This document shows positions 1 to 8,068 of a stretch of DNA of 36,815 bases, piece by piece. The notes under the pieces are model-generated. The model made no database searches and had not been told where the DNA came from. It saw only the letters and a list, made by a program, of their open reading frames with translations. How positions within the stretch are numbered: the stretch's first letter is position 1; every line of letters starts with the position of its first letter. Where the stretch lies: positions 1-36,815 of the forward strand of contig JAFUSD010000065.1 of assembly GCA_017480685.1 (NCBI GenBank). Direction: 5' to 3'. The position numbers were made by a program, and so were the translations under genes. This stretch comes from Bacteroidaceae bacterium. GTDB taxonomy: Bacteria > Bacteroidota > Bacteroidia > Bacteroidales > Bacteroidaceae.

Positions 1-101
1 CCAATGATGGTGCCGTCGTCGCTCACGATCACGGCACCCACCATTGGATTGGGCCTGGCATTCTGCCTGCCATTCATGGCAAGCTGAATGCATCGCTGCA
101 T
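1..101 (-). CDS. ribD: RibD N-terminus, riboflavin biosynthesis deaminase/reductase (partial)
   Basis: The visible 33 residues begin MQRCIQLAMNG and continue through PNPMVGAVIV to DDGTIIG, the conserved N-terminal signature of the RibD deaminase domain, which deaminates the pyrimidine intermediate of riboflavin synthesis. The zinc ligands lie beyond the window edge, so activity cannot be judged. It starts five bases after korB and is probably the third gene of a korA-korB-ribD transcript. Family members usually have a few residues before the YMxRC motif. A TTG at position 122 would add seven residues ending in TY and overlap korB, so the true start may be 122 rather than the ATG at 101. Confidence 0.82.
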   Translation of the reverse strand, partial: MQRCIQLAMNGRQNARPNPMVGAVIVSDDGTII

Positions 102-106
102 ATATG

Positions 107-1108
107 TTACTTCACTTCCCAAATGTCGTTGGTTTCGAGCAATTCAGCGAAGTTATGATATTTCTTTTGTGCTTTCACCTCCTCGATTTGTGCTTCCACA
201 CACTGGTCGTAGGTGGGTGCCTCCACATCGCGTATGACACCGAGGGCTATTGGCATTCCGTCGCCGTTGCCCATGAGGGCCAGTTTAAGTTGCAGGGTGT
301 TGTCCTCACAGTGTGCATCGTGAACGAGGATGTCGGCCTCGGTCACTCCGTCTTCACCAATCTTCACCACCTTGAGGCCAAAGCCCTGTTGCACAAGACC
401 GTACTCGCGGTTCTCGCCGAAGATGAGCGGCTTGCCATGCTCCACATAGATGGCGTTCTTGGCACGTCCCTCCTTGGTGTAGACGCTGTCGTGGGTACCG
501 TTGTTGAAGATGACGCAGTTTTGCAGTATTTCGCACACACTGGCTCCTTTATGATTGTAGGCAGCCTTCAGAATCTCGACCGTGGCAGGCGCGTCGGTAG
601 CCACGGCACGTGCAAAGAAGTGGCCGCGGGCTCCGAAACAGAGTTCTGCCGGGCGGAAGGGGTCTTCGACGGTGCCGTAAGGGCTCGACTTGCTGACAAA
701 TCCGCGAGGGCTTGTAGGGCTGTACTGACCCTTGGTGAGTCCGTAGATGCGGTTGTTGAGCAGTATCATGTTGAGGTCGATGTTGCGACGGTTGGCATGT
801 ATGAAGTGGTTGCCGCCGATGGCAAGTCCGTCGCCATCGCCGCTCACCTGCCATACCGCAAGTTTAGGATTAGCCACCTTGCAACCGGTAGCTATGGCAG
901 CAGCACGACCGTGTATGGTGTTCATGCCGTATGTGGCCATATAGTGAGGCAGACGTCTTGAGCATCCTATGCCCGAGATGACGGCGGTGTTCCATGGCTC
1001 TACGCCGATTTCGGCCATTGCCTTATGCAGGGAGGCCAGGAAGAAGTGGTCTCCACATCCAGGACACCAACGTGGTTGTCCTTTTTTATAGTCTTGAAGT
1101 GTAAACAT
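107..1108 (-). CDS. korB: 2-oxoglutarate:ferredoxin oxidoreductase, beta subunit
   Basis: This is the thiamine-diphosphate-binding beta subunit of a 2-oxoacid:ferredoxin oxidoreductase, which with KorA interconverts 2-oxoglutarate and succinyl-CoA using ferredoxin. The N-terminus has WCPGCGDH, whose CxxC is part of the usual four-cysteine iron-sulfur set, followed by GIGCSRR. The TPP/Mg motif GDGDGLAIGGNH and the NNRIYGLTKGQYSPTS segment are typical. The length of 333 residues is normal. It lies 94 bp after korA on the same strand, with an AT-rich repeated spacer between them. Substrate assignment to 2-oxoglutarate rests on the partner and on family resemblance; another 2-oxoacid is possible. 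Confidence 0.93.
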   Translation of the reverse strand: MFTLQDYKKGQPRWCPGCGDHFFLASLHKAMAEIGVEPWNTAVISGIGCSRRLPHYMATYGMNTIHGRAAAIATGCKVANPKLAVWQVSGDGDGLAIGGNHFIHANRRNIDLNMILLNNRIYGLTKGQYSPTSPRGFVSKSSPYGTVEDPFRPAELCFGARGHFFARAVATDAPATVEILKAAYNHKGASVCEILQNCVIFNNGTHDSVYTKEGRAKNAIYVEHGKPLIFGENREYGLVQQGFGLKVVKIGEDGVTEADILVHDAHCEDNTLQLKLALMGNGDGMPIALGVIRDVEAPTYDQCVEAQIEEVKAQKKYHNFAELLETNDIWEVK

Positions 1109-1202
1109 GATTTACGATTTAACGATTTACGATTTACAATTTATTTACGAATTGACGATTTGCTGTTGAAGTACTTCGTCTTTCGTCTATAGTCCTTCGG
1201 CC

Positions 1203-3047
1203 TTATATAATTTCGTTGAAACTATTTACTAACTCTTCCACCACGAAAGGCTGACCCTTCACCTGGTTGAACTGATACGGAACGAATGCATCGACCTTCA
1301 TGCGAAGGTATGCAGCCAGCTGACCCATGTTTTGCTCGGCAACTACCACCTTGGGGTACTTCTTCAGCACCTCGGCCGTGTTGGCTGGCAGTGGGCGTAT
1401 ATACTTGAAGTGTGCCATAGCCACCTTCTTGCCTTGGGCGCGCATGGCATCCATAGCGGCATGCAGGTGTCCGAATGTGCCACCAAAACCCACTATGAGC
1501 AGGTCGGCATCGTCTTTGTCGCCCAGCACTTCGAGGTCGGGCACCGGTATGCTGTCCACCTTCTGCTGTCGCAGTTGTGTCATGAGGTGGTGGTTTTCAG
1601 GGTCGGTCGATATGGCTCCTGTCTTGTTGTCCTTCTCCAATCCGCCGAGTATGTGCTGGAATCCCTCGCGACCCGGCACAGCCCAGTAGCGCACCTTGGT
1701 GGCTTCGTCGCGCTGATATGGGGTCCAAGTGCCACGCATCTCTTCGGGCACGTATGGCGGACAGATGGCAGGATAGTCGTTGAGGTTGGGCAGGCGGAAT
1801 GCTCCCGAGCCGTTGGCAACGAATGCATCGGTGAGTAGCACGACCGGAGTCATGTGTTCGAGTGCTATCTTGGCTGCTTCGTATGCTGCATCGAAACAAT
1901 CGGTAGGGCTTGTGGCAGCCATCACTGGCATTGGGCTTTCGCCGTTGCGGCCGAAGAGCACTTGCAGCAGGTCGGTCTGCTCGCTCTTGGTGGGAAGTCC
2001 GGTGGCTGGTCCGCCGCGCTGCACGTCGAGCACCACGAGTGGCAGCTCCATGATGACGGCCAGGTTCATGGCTTCGCTCTTAAGGCAGATGCCAGGACCT
2101 GATGTGGATGTTGCAGCCAGTGCTCCGGCAAACGATGCACCGAGGGCCGATGCACATCCTGCGATTTCGTCCTCACACTGCACGGTGATGACACCCATCG
2201 ACTTGTGTTTCGACAGTTCGTGCAGGATGTCGGTAGCAGGTGTAATGGGGTATGAGCCGAGGTAGAGCTTGAGTCCGGCTTTCTCAGCAGCGGCCATGAG
2301 TCCGTAGGCCGTGGCTTTGTTGCCGGTGATGTCCATGTATCGTCCCGGCACTTTGTGTTTGGTTTCTATTCTGTAGACATTGGCCACCGAGCTGTGTGTG
2401 TTGTGACCATAGTCGTATCCTGCTTGTATTACCTTGATATTAGCTTCGGCCAATCCAGGCTTCTTTGCAAACTTCTCCTTAAGGTAGTTGGCCGCCACGT
2501 CGAGGTCGCGGTCGAAGAGCCAGCACACGAGTCCCAGTGCAAACATGTTGCGGCATTTGGTCATGGCCTTCATGTCCATGCCCGTGTCGGCCAGGCAGTC
2601 TTTCACCATCTGGGTGATAGGACATGCAATGACGCGGTCGGGGTCGATGCCCATCTCGCCGAGGTAGTCGGGGGTCTTGAATGCAGCCTTCTCGAGGTCC
2701 TTCGGTCCGAACGAGTCGGTATCGATGATTATAGCCGCCCCTGGCTTGGCATATCGGTATTGGGTCTTGAGTGCTGCGGCATTCATGGCCACGAGCACGT
2801 CGCAGAGGTCGCCCGGGGTATAGACCTGTTCTGCTCCGATGTGTACCTGGAAACCAGAAACACCTGTCAGCGAGCCTTGCGGTGCGCGTATGTCGGCAGG
2901 ATAGTCGGGGAAGGTACTGATGCTGTTACCCACGGTAGCAGAAACGGTCGAGAAGATGTTTCCGGCCAGCTGCATGCCGTCGCCGGAGTCACCAGAGAAT
3001 CGGACTACTACTTCGTCCAATTCTTTTATTTCCAATTCGTTTGACAT
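1203..3047 (-). CDS. korA: 2-oxoglutarate:ferredoxin oxidoreductase, alpha subunit (gamma-alpha fusion)
   Basis: The 614-residue protein fuses the gamma domain (FSGDSGDGMQLAGN near residue 18) to the alpha pyrimidine-binding domain (GSYPITPATDI in the middle, CEDEIAGCASALGASFAGA after it), the usual KorA arrangement in Bacteroidota. It forms the catalytic complex with KorB in the cytoplasm and supplies the reductive or oxidative step between succinyl-CoA and 2-oxoglutarate. It is first in the operon, with a good Bacteroidota promoter about 70 bp upstream. The start at 3047 gives MSNELEIKELDEVVV, a typical N-terminus, and fits that promoter. Confidence 0.93.
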   Translation of the reverse strand: MSNELEIKELDEVVVRFSGDSGDGMQLAGNIFSTVSATVGNSISTFPDYPADIRAPQGSLTGVSGFQVHIGAEQVYTPGDLCDVLVAMNAAALKTQYRYAKPGAAIIIDTDSFGPKDLEKAAFKTPDYLGEMGIDPDRVIACPITQMVKDCLADTGMDMKAMTKCRNMFALGLVCWLFDRDLDVAANYLKEKFAKKPGLAEANIKVIQAGYDYGHNTHSSVANVYRIETKHKVPGRYMDITGNKATAYGLMAAAEKAGLKLYLGSYPITPATDILHELSKHKSMGVITVQCEDEIAGCASALGASFAGALAATSTSGPGICLKSEAMNLAVIMELPLVVLDVQRGGPATGLPTKSEQTDLLQVLFGRNGESPMPVMAATSPTDCFDAAYEAAKIALEHMTPVVLLTDAFVANGSGAFRLPNLNDYPAICPPYVPEEMRGTWTPYQRDEATKVRYWAVPGREGFQHILGGLEKDNKTGAISTDPENHHLMTQLRQQKVDSIPVPDLEVLGDKDDADLLIVGFGGTFGHLHAAMDAMRAQGKKVAMAHFKYIRPLPANTAEVLKKYPKVVVAEQNMGQLAAYLRMKVDAFVPYQFNQVKGQPFVVEELVNSFNEII

Positions 3048-3116
3048 AATTAGTGTTGTGTGATACCTTTAGGTTGGTTACGAATAGTGATTAGCTTGTT
3101 TGTTTGAATTTTGCTG

Positions 3117-3148
3117 CAAATTTAGTTAAAGTTGGCGTCGTGACCAAA
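3117..3148 (-). promoter_or_regulatory. korAB promoter, Bacteroidota consensus
   Basis: On the minus strand TTTG (3148-3145) is followed after exactly 20 bp by TAAATTTG (3124-3117). This matches the published Bacteroides vegetative consensus of TTTG, 19-21 bp, TAnnTTTG. Predicted transcription start is near 3112, giving a leader of about 65 nt. Confidence 0.75.
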
Positions 3149-3266
3149 TAAAACGGACTGCATCAGTGTTTAATTGCAATTAAAAGCTGTTTCGACCTCC
3201 ACTTTGCAACTTTAGAGTATCAGATAATGCTGCTTTTATGTAACAATATACTCTTGATTCATAAAA

Positions 3267-3304
3267 ACAACCGACCCATGCAGCGGTATGCATGAGTCGG
3301 TTGT
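3267..3304 (-). terminator. Intrinsic terminator after the LRR gene
   Basis: Two 16-base arms (3267-3282 and 3289-3304) pair with one mismatch around a six-base loop. On the minus strand the hairpin is followed by TTTTTATG, a short U tract. It sits downstream of the leucine-rich-repeat gene and a tandem repeat, and upstream of the korA promoter. Confidence 0.75.
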
Positions 3305-3381
3305 CGGTGTCTGAGTGAGTCGTGCGGCGGTGTCTGAGTGAGTCGTGCGGCGGTGTCTGAGTGAGTCGTGCGGCGGTGTCT
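3305..3381. repeat. 23-bp tandem repeat, three full copies and a partial
   Basis: Identical 23-bp units lie at 3305-3327, 3328-3350 and 3351-3373, with eight more bases before the LRR stop codon. Each starts CGGTGTCTGAGTGAG. The array lies between the stop codon and the terminator hairpin, so it is transcribed as the 3' untranslated region. Perfect identity suggests recent expansion. Confidence 0.9.
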
Positions 3382-4354
3382 AATTCTGTTTTATCGTCCC
3401 GAACGTCTTCCAACACCCTGCCTCGACATATTGTTTCATCGCCGATTTGGGCACATACAGTGAGCACTTGCTGGCATCGAAACGATAGAAACCATCGCCC
3501 ATCTGGGTTTCTGCCACCTCTACAAATGGCGGCATCTCGCTCTTGCAGGTAATACGCTCCAACTTTTCGCATCCGGCAAAGCAGTCGTTGGTGATTTGCT
3601 TGATGGTGGAAGGCAGTGTGATTGACTCTATTTGGGTGCATGATGAGAAGGCACAATCGCCTACGATAGCCACGCCCTCCGATAGTTTCACCTCTGTCAG
3701 TTGCGAGCAGCCACTGAATGCAAATGGTGCGATATACTTCACCGATGCAGGAACCACCAGTTGCTTTACGTTTGGCAGATTCGACAGTGCATTGACACCG
3801 ATCCACCGTGTGCCGTCCTTGATGGTGTAATATTCGCGCTCCTTATCAGCCACTTCTACAAGGAAGGTACCAGCATATCGTATTCCGTCGATGGTTTCCA
3901 ACCCATGACAGCAATAGAATGCCGACGGATTGATGTCCTCGACAGTTTCGGGGATGCCGATGCTTTGCAGTCCCTTACACCACAGAAATGCCATGGCATC
4001 AATCTTTTTTACAGAAGTGGGCAAATCGATATGGCGTAGCCCGTAACAGCGGTTGAAGGCTTCGCTGCCGATGCTTTCCACTGTGTTGGGAATCCTGACA
4101 GAGGTAATGCTGTCGCAAAATGCAAAGGCACGCTCGCCGATGGATGTCACAGGGTACTGGTTGCCCTCATAAGTGATTTCTGCGGGGATGCTGATGTCTC
4201 CATGATATTTGCCCGACGCCATGGAAGTGACCTCTGCCTTGCCGCCCTCGATATTGTAATACAAACCATTAACATACACCCTCGTACCTGCCGATAGTGT
4301 CAGAGCCATCATAAATGCAGCAATACTAAGCACAGTAGTAATGAAATGTTTCAT
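3380..4354 (-). CDS. Secreted leucine-rich-repeat (BspA-like, LRR_5) protein
   Basis: After an N-terminal signal peptide (MKHFITTVLSIAAFMMALTL, cleavage probably near SAG) the protein carries a beta segment and then a series of about 23-residue LRR_5 repeats of the type SIGxxAFxxCxxLxxIxLP. It ends with a YVPKSAMKQYVEAGCW cap common in BspA-like proteins. Such proteins are exported and often bind host or matrix proteins in related oral and gut species; the ligand here is unknown. The start is placed at 4354 because the promoter at 4390-4420 lies downstream of the longer in-frame ATG at 4417. It appears monocistronic, with its own terminator. Confidence 0.85.
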   Translation of the reverse strand: MKHFITTVLSIAAFMMALTLSAGTRVYVNGLYYNIEGGKAEVTSMASGKYHGDISIPAEITYEGNQYPVTSIGERAFAFCDSITSVRIPNTVESIGSEAFNRCYGLRHIDLPTSVKKIDAMAFLWCKGLQSIGIPETVEDINPSAFYCCHGLETIDGIRYAGTFLVEVADKEREYYTIKDGTRWIGVNALSNLPNVKQLVVPASVKYIAPFAFSGCSQLTEVKLSEGVAIVGDCAFSSCTQIESITLPSTIKQITNDCFAGCEKLERITCKSEMPPFVEVAETQMGDGFYRFDASKCSLYVPKSAMKQYVEAGCWKTFGTIKQN

Positions 4355-4389
4355 ACTTTGATGATGATTTGTTTGATTAAGTTTCGCCA

Positions 4390-4420
4390 CAAAGATATGA
4401 ATAAAAATGCGACCCACAAA
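4390..4420 (-). promoter_or_regulatory. LRR gene promoter
   Basis: Minus-strand TTTG (4420-4417), a 19-bp spacer and TATCTTTG (4397-4390) match the Bacteroidota consensus. The predicted start near 4386 leaves a leader of about 30 nt and supports translation from 4354. Confidence 0.75.
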
Positions 4421-4506
4421 AAGAATTTGAGATTATTTGATGACAAAAATGCAAATAATTGCTTATTTTATTTGAAAATGCAATATGTGACGCTGTGATT
4501 TGGTGT

Positions 4507-5802
4507 TCAAAAGCGGATGTTGGTACCGATGCGCAATTCCATATAGTCGGCTTTGAGCAGGTGAGCTTTTACGTTGAAACCTATGTAGGTGCCGTGGTTG
4601 AGGAATGTGGGTCGCCACCGCAGGCCTACGGTTTCGTAGTAGGGCTTCTCGTCGGCCTTGCCCATGTAGCCCATCTTGCGGTGGAGGTATGCCCCGACCG
4701 ACATGGCTATCGACATGCGCTTGTAGAATGCTTCGTGGCGGAGCGAGAGTCCGAGAATGTGGGGGCTGTAGCTGTAGCCATAGGCATGGCGCAGGAGGTC
4801 GATTTCGCGCAGGCGGTCGGAATAAGTGGCATAGGTGTAGTCGATTCCGATGCCCGATGCATATTTCATGCTGTATCGCCACATGGGTGACACCGACACT
4901 CCCCATGCAGTGCGCAGGGCGAAGTGGTGGGTGCTATAGTCGGGGTGGTCGGGGCTGAGGTAGTAGAAGTTGTAGATCCACTCGTCGAGCAATGCCTTGG
5001 CGCCAACCGATGCCGAGAGGTCGAGGTAGAAAAATGATGGAGAGTGGGGAGATGACCCGCCGGATTGTGTCGATGACCCGCCGGATTGTGTCGATGACCC
5101 ACCGGATTGTGTCGATAATCCGCCGGATTGTGTCGATGACTCGCTATTTAGTGCATGGCTTACCCTGAGCCCTACACCGACGGTGTTGGCTCCTTTGTTG
5201 GGGCGGTCGAGTGCTCCGTTGGAGTAGTGTTTGAATTCAAGGCCGAGTCCGATGTCGGTAGTTGGACTGAGATGGTGTGTAAGGTAGGCATCGAGGCCTA
5301 TATACATCGAGAACCTCGAACCGATGAATTCGTTGTCGGCGTTGTTGTGTGGGTTGTAGGGGCGGGTGCTGATGCCGAGACCCATGGCGAGGGTGTAGCC
5401 CATGGCCCAGTGTTGGGTGTTGACGATGTCGCGACGGAATGCGGCATAGGGTGTGACGACGTATCCCATATGCGAATAATAAGGTATGGTGGGGTCGTCG
5501 CGCGAGAGCATCACCCGATGAAAGTCGGCCACGATGATTCCGCCCTCGATGTGTGGGTAGGCATAGAGTTTATCCCATTTGCTGCTGTCGGCCGGTTTTG
5601 CCTGATAGTCGAAAAAAAGTGAGTAGTAGGTCGTTTGGTGTTTTTTCACCAAACTCACGTCGTAGTCTTTCCTGCCGAGAAGTGATGACATGTTGGCTGC
5701 CGCACCTATGCTGTAGTGCGATGTAGGTTGCACCGAGTCGGTTGCCGCGATGTGGGTCAGGGCAATCAATGGCGGCATTATGAGGCATGTCAGCATTGTC
5801 AT
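4507..5802 (-). CDS. PagL-like acyloxyacyl hydrolase / lipid A 3-O-deacylase family outer-membrane protein
   Basis: A short hydrophobic N-terminus (MTMLTCLIMPPLIALTHIAA) is followed by amphipathic beta segments typical of an outer-membrane barrel. The motif EFKHYSNGALDRPNKGAN near residue 190 matches the PagL active-site region, where His and Ser of HxSN are catalytic. PagL enzymes remove an acyl chain from lipid A. At 431 residues it is much longer than proteobacterial PagL, with a second set of barrel-like strands. Between the halves lies a Ser/Thr/Gln/Gly repeat (four STQSGG units, DNA 5051-5144). It is the third gene after lrp and DUF4491, 40 bp from the latter. Family placement is good; the substrate is inferred. 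Confidence 0.72.
   Translation of the reverse strand: MTMLTCLIMPPLIALTHIAATDSVQPTSHYSIGAAANMSSLLGRKDYDVSLVKKHQTTYYSLFFDYQAKPADSSKWDKLYAYPHIEGGIIVADFHRVMLSRDDPTIPYYSHMGYVVTPYAAFRRDIVNTQHWAMGYTLAMGLGISTRPYNPHNNADNEFIGSRFSMYIGLDAYLTHHLSPTTDIGLGLEFKHYSNGALDRPNKGANTVGVGLRVSHALNSESSTQSGGLSTQSGGSSTQSGGSSTQSGGSSPHSPSFFYLDLSASVGAKALLDEWIYNFYYLSPDHPDYSTHHFALRTAWGVSVSPMWRYSMKYASGIGIDYTYATYSDRLREIDLLRHAYGYSYSPHILGLSLRHEAFYKRMSIAMSVGAYLHRKMGYMGKADEKPYYETVGLRWRPTFLNHGTYIGFNVKAHLLKADYMELRIGTNIRF
5051..5144 (-). repeat. 21-bp in-frame coding repeat (STQSGG units)
   Basis: Four 21-bp units at 5051-5071, 5072-5092, 5093-5113 and 5114-5134, plus ten further bases, encode heptapeptides of STQSGG plus S or L. 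The period is a multiple of three, so gain or loss of copies would keep the frame. Confidence 0.9.
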
Positions 5803-5842
5803 ATCCGTCTTCGCTTGTGTCAGTAAACAGGGTCAGAGCCAG

Positions 5843-6136
5843 CTACTTCTTGTATTTTCGTTTTGGGTTTCGCGGAAACCATCCGCGTTCTACTCTTTTT
5901 TCTTGTTCGAAAAGTTCTTTTATGGTCCAAAACGACGAGAACGCGAATACACCGAGCAACGACGAGATGAGGGTGTTGGCGACCATGAGCGACCCGGCGA
6001 TGCCGCCTATGCCCATGAGCAGGAACACCCACCACAGGCGTGTGCCGGTATAATATTCGGTTTTGATGACCAGTGGGTGGAATAATCCGATAATCAAGAA
6101 GGTGGCAATCCCGATAATCAGTCCTTCGCTATTCAT
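5843..6136 (-). CDS. DUF4491 small membrane protein
   Basis: The 97-residue protein matches the DUF4491 family of Bacteroidota: it starts with a hydrophobic helix (GLIIGIATFLIIGLFHPLVI), has YYTGTRLWWVFLLMGIGGIAG with a second helix, a third near LLGVFAFSSFW, and ends with EKRVERGWFPRNPKRKYKK, a basic cytoplasmic tail. No function is known for the family. It overlaps the end of lrp by eight bases, so translation is probably coupled, and precedes the PagL-like gene. Confidence 0.85.
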   Translation of the reverse strand: MNSEGLIIGIATFLIIGLFHPLVIKTEYYTGTRLWWVFLLMGIGGIAGSLMVANTLISSLLGVFAFSSFWTIKELFEQEKRVERGWFPRNPKRKYKK

Positions 6137-6587
6137 TGATTGGCAGTTCTTTCTTTATGCTTTGGTCGAGCGATATGAGTGTCTCGGTCGAGTCAACCCC
6201 GGGTATTGCCTGTATGCGGTTGTTGAGTATGTCCATGAGTTGCTCGTTGTCGCGGGCATACATCTTGAGGAACAGCGAATACTGACCGGTGGTGCAGTGA
6301 CATTCCACCACCTCGGGAATGTCCTTGATGTGTGCCACCACCTCGCGATACATCGAGCCTTTCTCGAGTTTCAATCCCACGAATGTGCAGGTGGAATATC
6401 CCAGGCTTTTGGGGTTTACGTTGTAGCCCGAGCCGGTTATGACTCCGAGGTCGATTAGTCGTTGCACGCGTTGGTGTATTGCTGCTCGCGATACTCCACA
6501 CTCGGCTGCTACGTCCTTGAATGGTATGCGGGCATTTACAGAAATAATTTCGAGTATTTTCCTGTCGAGTTTGTCAATTCGTTCCAT
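6129..6587 (-). CDS. Lrp/AsnC-family transcriptional regulator
   Basis: The 152-residue protein has the N-terminal winged helix (LDRKILEIISVNARIPFKDV, then VSRAAIHQRVQRLIDLGVI as the recognition region) and the C-terminal RAM ligand-binding domain (VVECHCTTGQYSLFLKMYA). Such proteins act as dimers or octamers that sense amino acids or related metabolites. It is first in an apparent operon with DUF4491 and the PagL-like gene, so it may control membrane composition or itself. The asd gene lies upstream on the same strand, a possible link to amino-acid sensing, but nothing in the sequence proves this. Confidence 0.92.
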   Translation of the reverse strand: MERIDKLDRKILEIISVNARIPFKDVAAECGVSRAAIHQRVQRLIDLGVITGSGYNVNPKSLGYSTCTFVGLKLEKGSMYREVVAHIKDIPEVVECHCTTGQYSLFLKMYARDNEQLMDILNNRIQAIPGVDSTETLISLDQSIKKELPINE

Positions 6588-6617
6588 TACTTTACAGTTA
6601 TGTTATCAATTTGTCAG

Positions 6618-6648
6618 CAAAAGTAGTGATTTTATGTGAATCTACAAA
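6618..6648 (-). promoter_or_regulatory. lrp operon promoter
   Basis: Minus-strand TTTG (6648-6645), 19 bp, then TACTTTTG (6625-6618) matches the Bacteroidota consensus. The predicted leader is about 27 nt. Confidence 0.7.
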
Positions 6649-6770
6649 ATTATTTGCAGGATATTTTGTCTTTTGCTGTCATTTCGTGGTCAAATGTAGT
6701 CGGTTTGCTGAGTTTATGTGTGTTTGTGCTTGCTGTTATGTGTGGTGGGTGTGGTGTGTGGGTGGATTGA

Positions 6771-6856
6771 ACAAAGTCACGCATGGACTCTTGCTTGTCC
6801 CTGCGTGACTTTGTTGTGTATTTCTGACATTCACGGCCTTGACGCTACGTGAATGT
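6771..6856 (-). terminator. Paired inverted repeats downstream of asd
   Basis: Two perfect inverted repeats follow asd: a 9-bp stem (6827-6835 with 6848-6856, loop 12) and a 13-bp stem (ACAAAGTCACGCA at 6771-6783 with 6802-6814, loop 18). Neither has a long T tract on the minus strand, although the second is followed by TTCAATCC. They probably end or stabilise the asd transcript; a protein-binding role is also possible. Confidence 0.5.
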
Positions 6857-6873
6857 GTGTTTGTCTTGGCGTA

Positions 6874-7875
6874 TTATTTTTGCTTTATCAGGTATTCGGC
6901 TATCTGCACTGCGTTGAGTGCGGCTCCTTTCTTTATCTGGTCTCCGCTGAGCCACAGTGTGATTCCGTTTTCGTTGGCGAGGTCTTTCCTTATCCTGCCG
7001 ACGTATACGTCGTCTTTTCCTGCTGTGAAAAGCGGCATGGGGTATGTTTGTGTCGACGGGTCGTCGAGCAGTGTGACTCCGGGTGCCTGGCTCAGTGCCT
7101 GTTGCACTTGTTCTACGCTGAGTGGCTCGCAGGTTTCTACCCACACGGCCTCGCTGTGGGCGCGCAGTGATGATATGCGCACGCACATGGCGCTGCAACG
7201 CACGTCGCTGTGCATTATCTTGCGGGTTTCGTTAAACATCTTCATCTCTTCCTTGGTGTAGCCGTTGTCTTGGAAGACGTCGATTTGTGGAATGACGTTG
7301 TAGGCCAGCTGGTAAGGGAATTTCTGCACAGTGGGTTGCTTGCCTTCCACCAGTTCGCGGTATTGTTGTTGCAGTTCGGCCATTGCGGCGGCTCCTGCTC
7401 CCGATGCGCTCTGATAGCTTGCCACGTGTATGCGTTCTATGTGTGAGAGTTGCTCTATTGGTTTGAGCACTACCACCATCATTATCGTGGTGCAGTTGGG
7501 GTTGGCTATGATGCCTCGAGGGCGGTTGAGTGCGTCGGCGGCATTGCATTCGGGCACTACGAGTGGCACATCGTCGCACATGCGGAATGCGCTCGAGTTG
7601 TCAATCATCACGGTTCCGAAACGTGTGATGTCGGCGGCAAACTCTTTCGATGTCCCTGCTCCGGCCGACGTGAATGCTATGTCGATGCCACGGAAGTCGT
7701 CGCCATGTTTGAGAAGTTGCACTTCGTATTCCTTGCCGCGGAACATGTATTTACGGCCGGCACTACGGGTTGAACCAAACAGCACGAGTTCGTCGATAGG
7801 GAACTGGCGTTCGTCTAATACTCTCAGGAATTCTTGTCCGACGGCACCACTGGCGCCTACAATTGCTACTTTCAT
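6874..7875 (-). CDS. asd: Aspartate-semialdehyde dehydrogenase
   Basis: It reduces beta-aspartyl phosphate to aspartate semialdehyde with NADPH, the branch step to lysine/diaminopimelate, threonine and methionine. The N-terminal Rossmann motif [13 protein letters not shown], the catalytic cysteine in ANPNCTT (Cys128), and the QSASGAG and KMFNETRKI segments are all present. The 333-residue length is normal. A TATCTTTG promoter element lies 39 bp upstream of the start. The region between asd and the next gene upstream holds the first 22-bp palindrome array. Confidence 0.95.
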   Translation of the reverse strand: MKVAIVGASGAVGQEFLRVLDERQFPIDELVLFGSTRSAGRKYMFRGKEYEVQLLKHGDDFRGIDIAFTSAGAGTSKEFAADITRFGTVMIDNSSAFRMCDDVPLVVPECNAADALNRPRGIIANPNCTTIMMVVVLKPIEQLSHIERIHVASYQSASGAGAAAMAELQQQYRELVEGKQPTVQKFPYQLAYNVIPQIDVFQDNGYTKEEMKMFNETRKIMHSDVRCSAMCVRISSLRAHSEAVWVETCEPLSVEQVQQALSQAPGVTLLDDPSTQTYPMPLFTAGKDDVYVGRIRKDLANENGITLWLSGDQIKKGAALNAVQIAEYLIKQK

Positions 7876-7913
7876 CTTTGTCTGTGTTTTATCGGTTTGT
7901 TGGTTTGCGGGTG

Positions 7914-7921
7914 CAAAGATA
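7914..7921 (-). promoter_or_regulatory. asd promoter -7 element
   Basis: TATCTTTG on the minus strand matches TAnnTTTG; no convincing TTTG is found 19-21 bp upstream. A short direct repeat (TCAATCC twice) lies just upstream. Confidence 0.55.
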
Positions 7922-8068
7922 CGAAATTATTGAGGATTGAGGATTGAAAACAAGAAATAATTTGCTGTTGTGTCGATTTATTATCGGCTTTGTGCCCTGG
8001 TTGCCAAGCGGCGGTAACAGAGGCGTGGCGACACCCGCCTGCAAGCATCTCTGCCGCGGTGCTCCGGT

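Noticed and set aside
44..961. 305-residue open frame opposite korB
   Set aside because: Antisense shadow; the minus strand encodes an unambiguous KorB.
3180..3806. 208-residue minus-strand frame overlapping the LRR gene and terminator
   Set aside because: It runs through the tandem repeat and terminator hairpin and overlaps the LRR gene in another frame.
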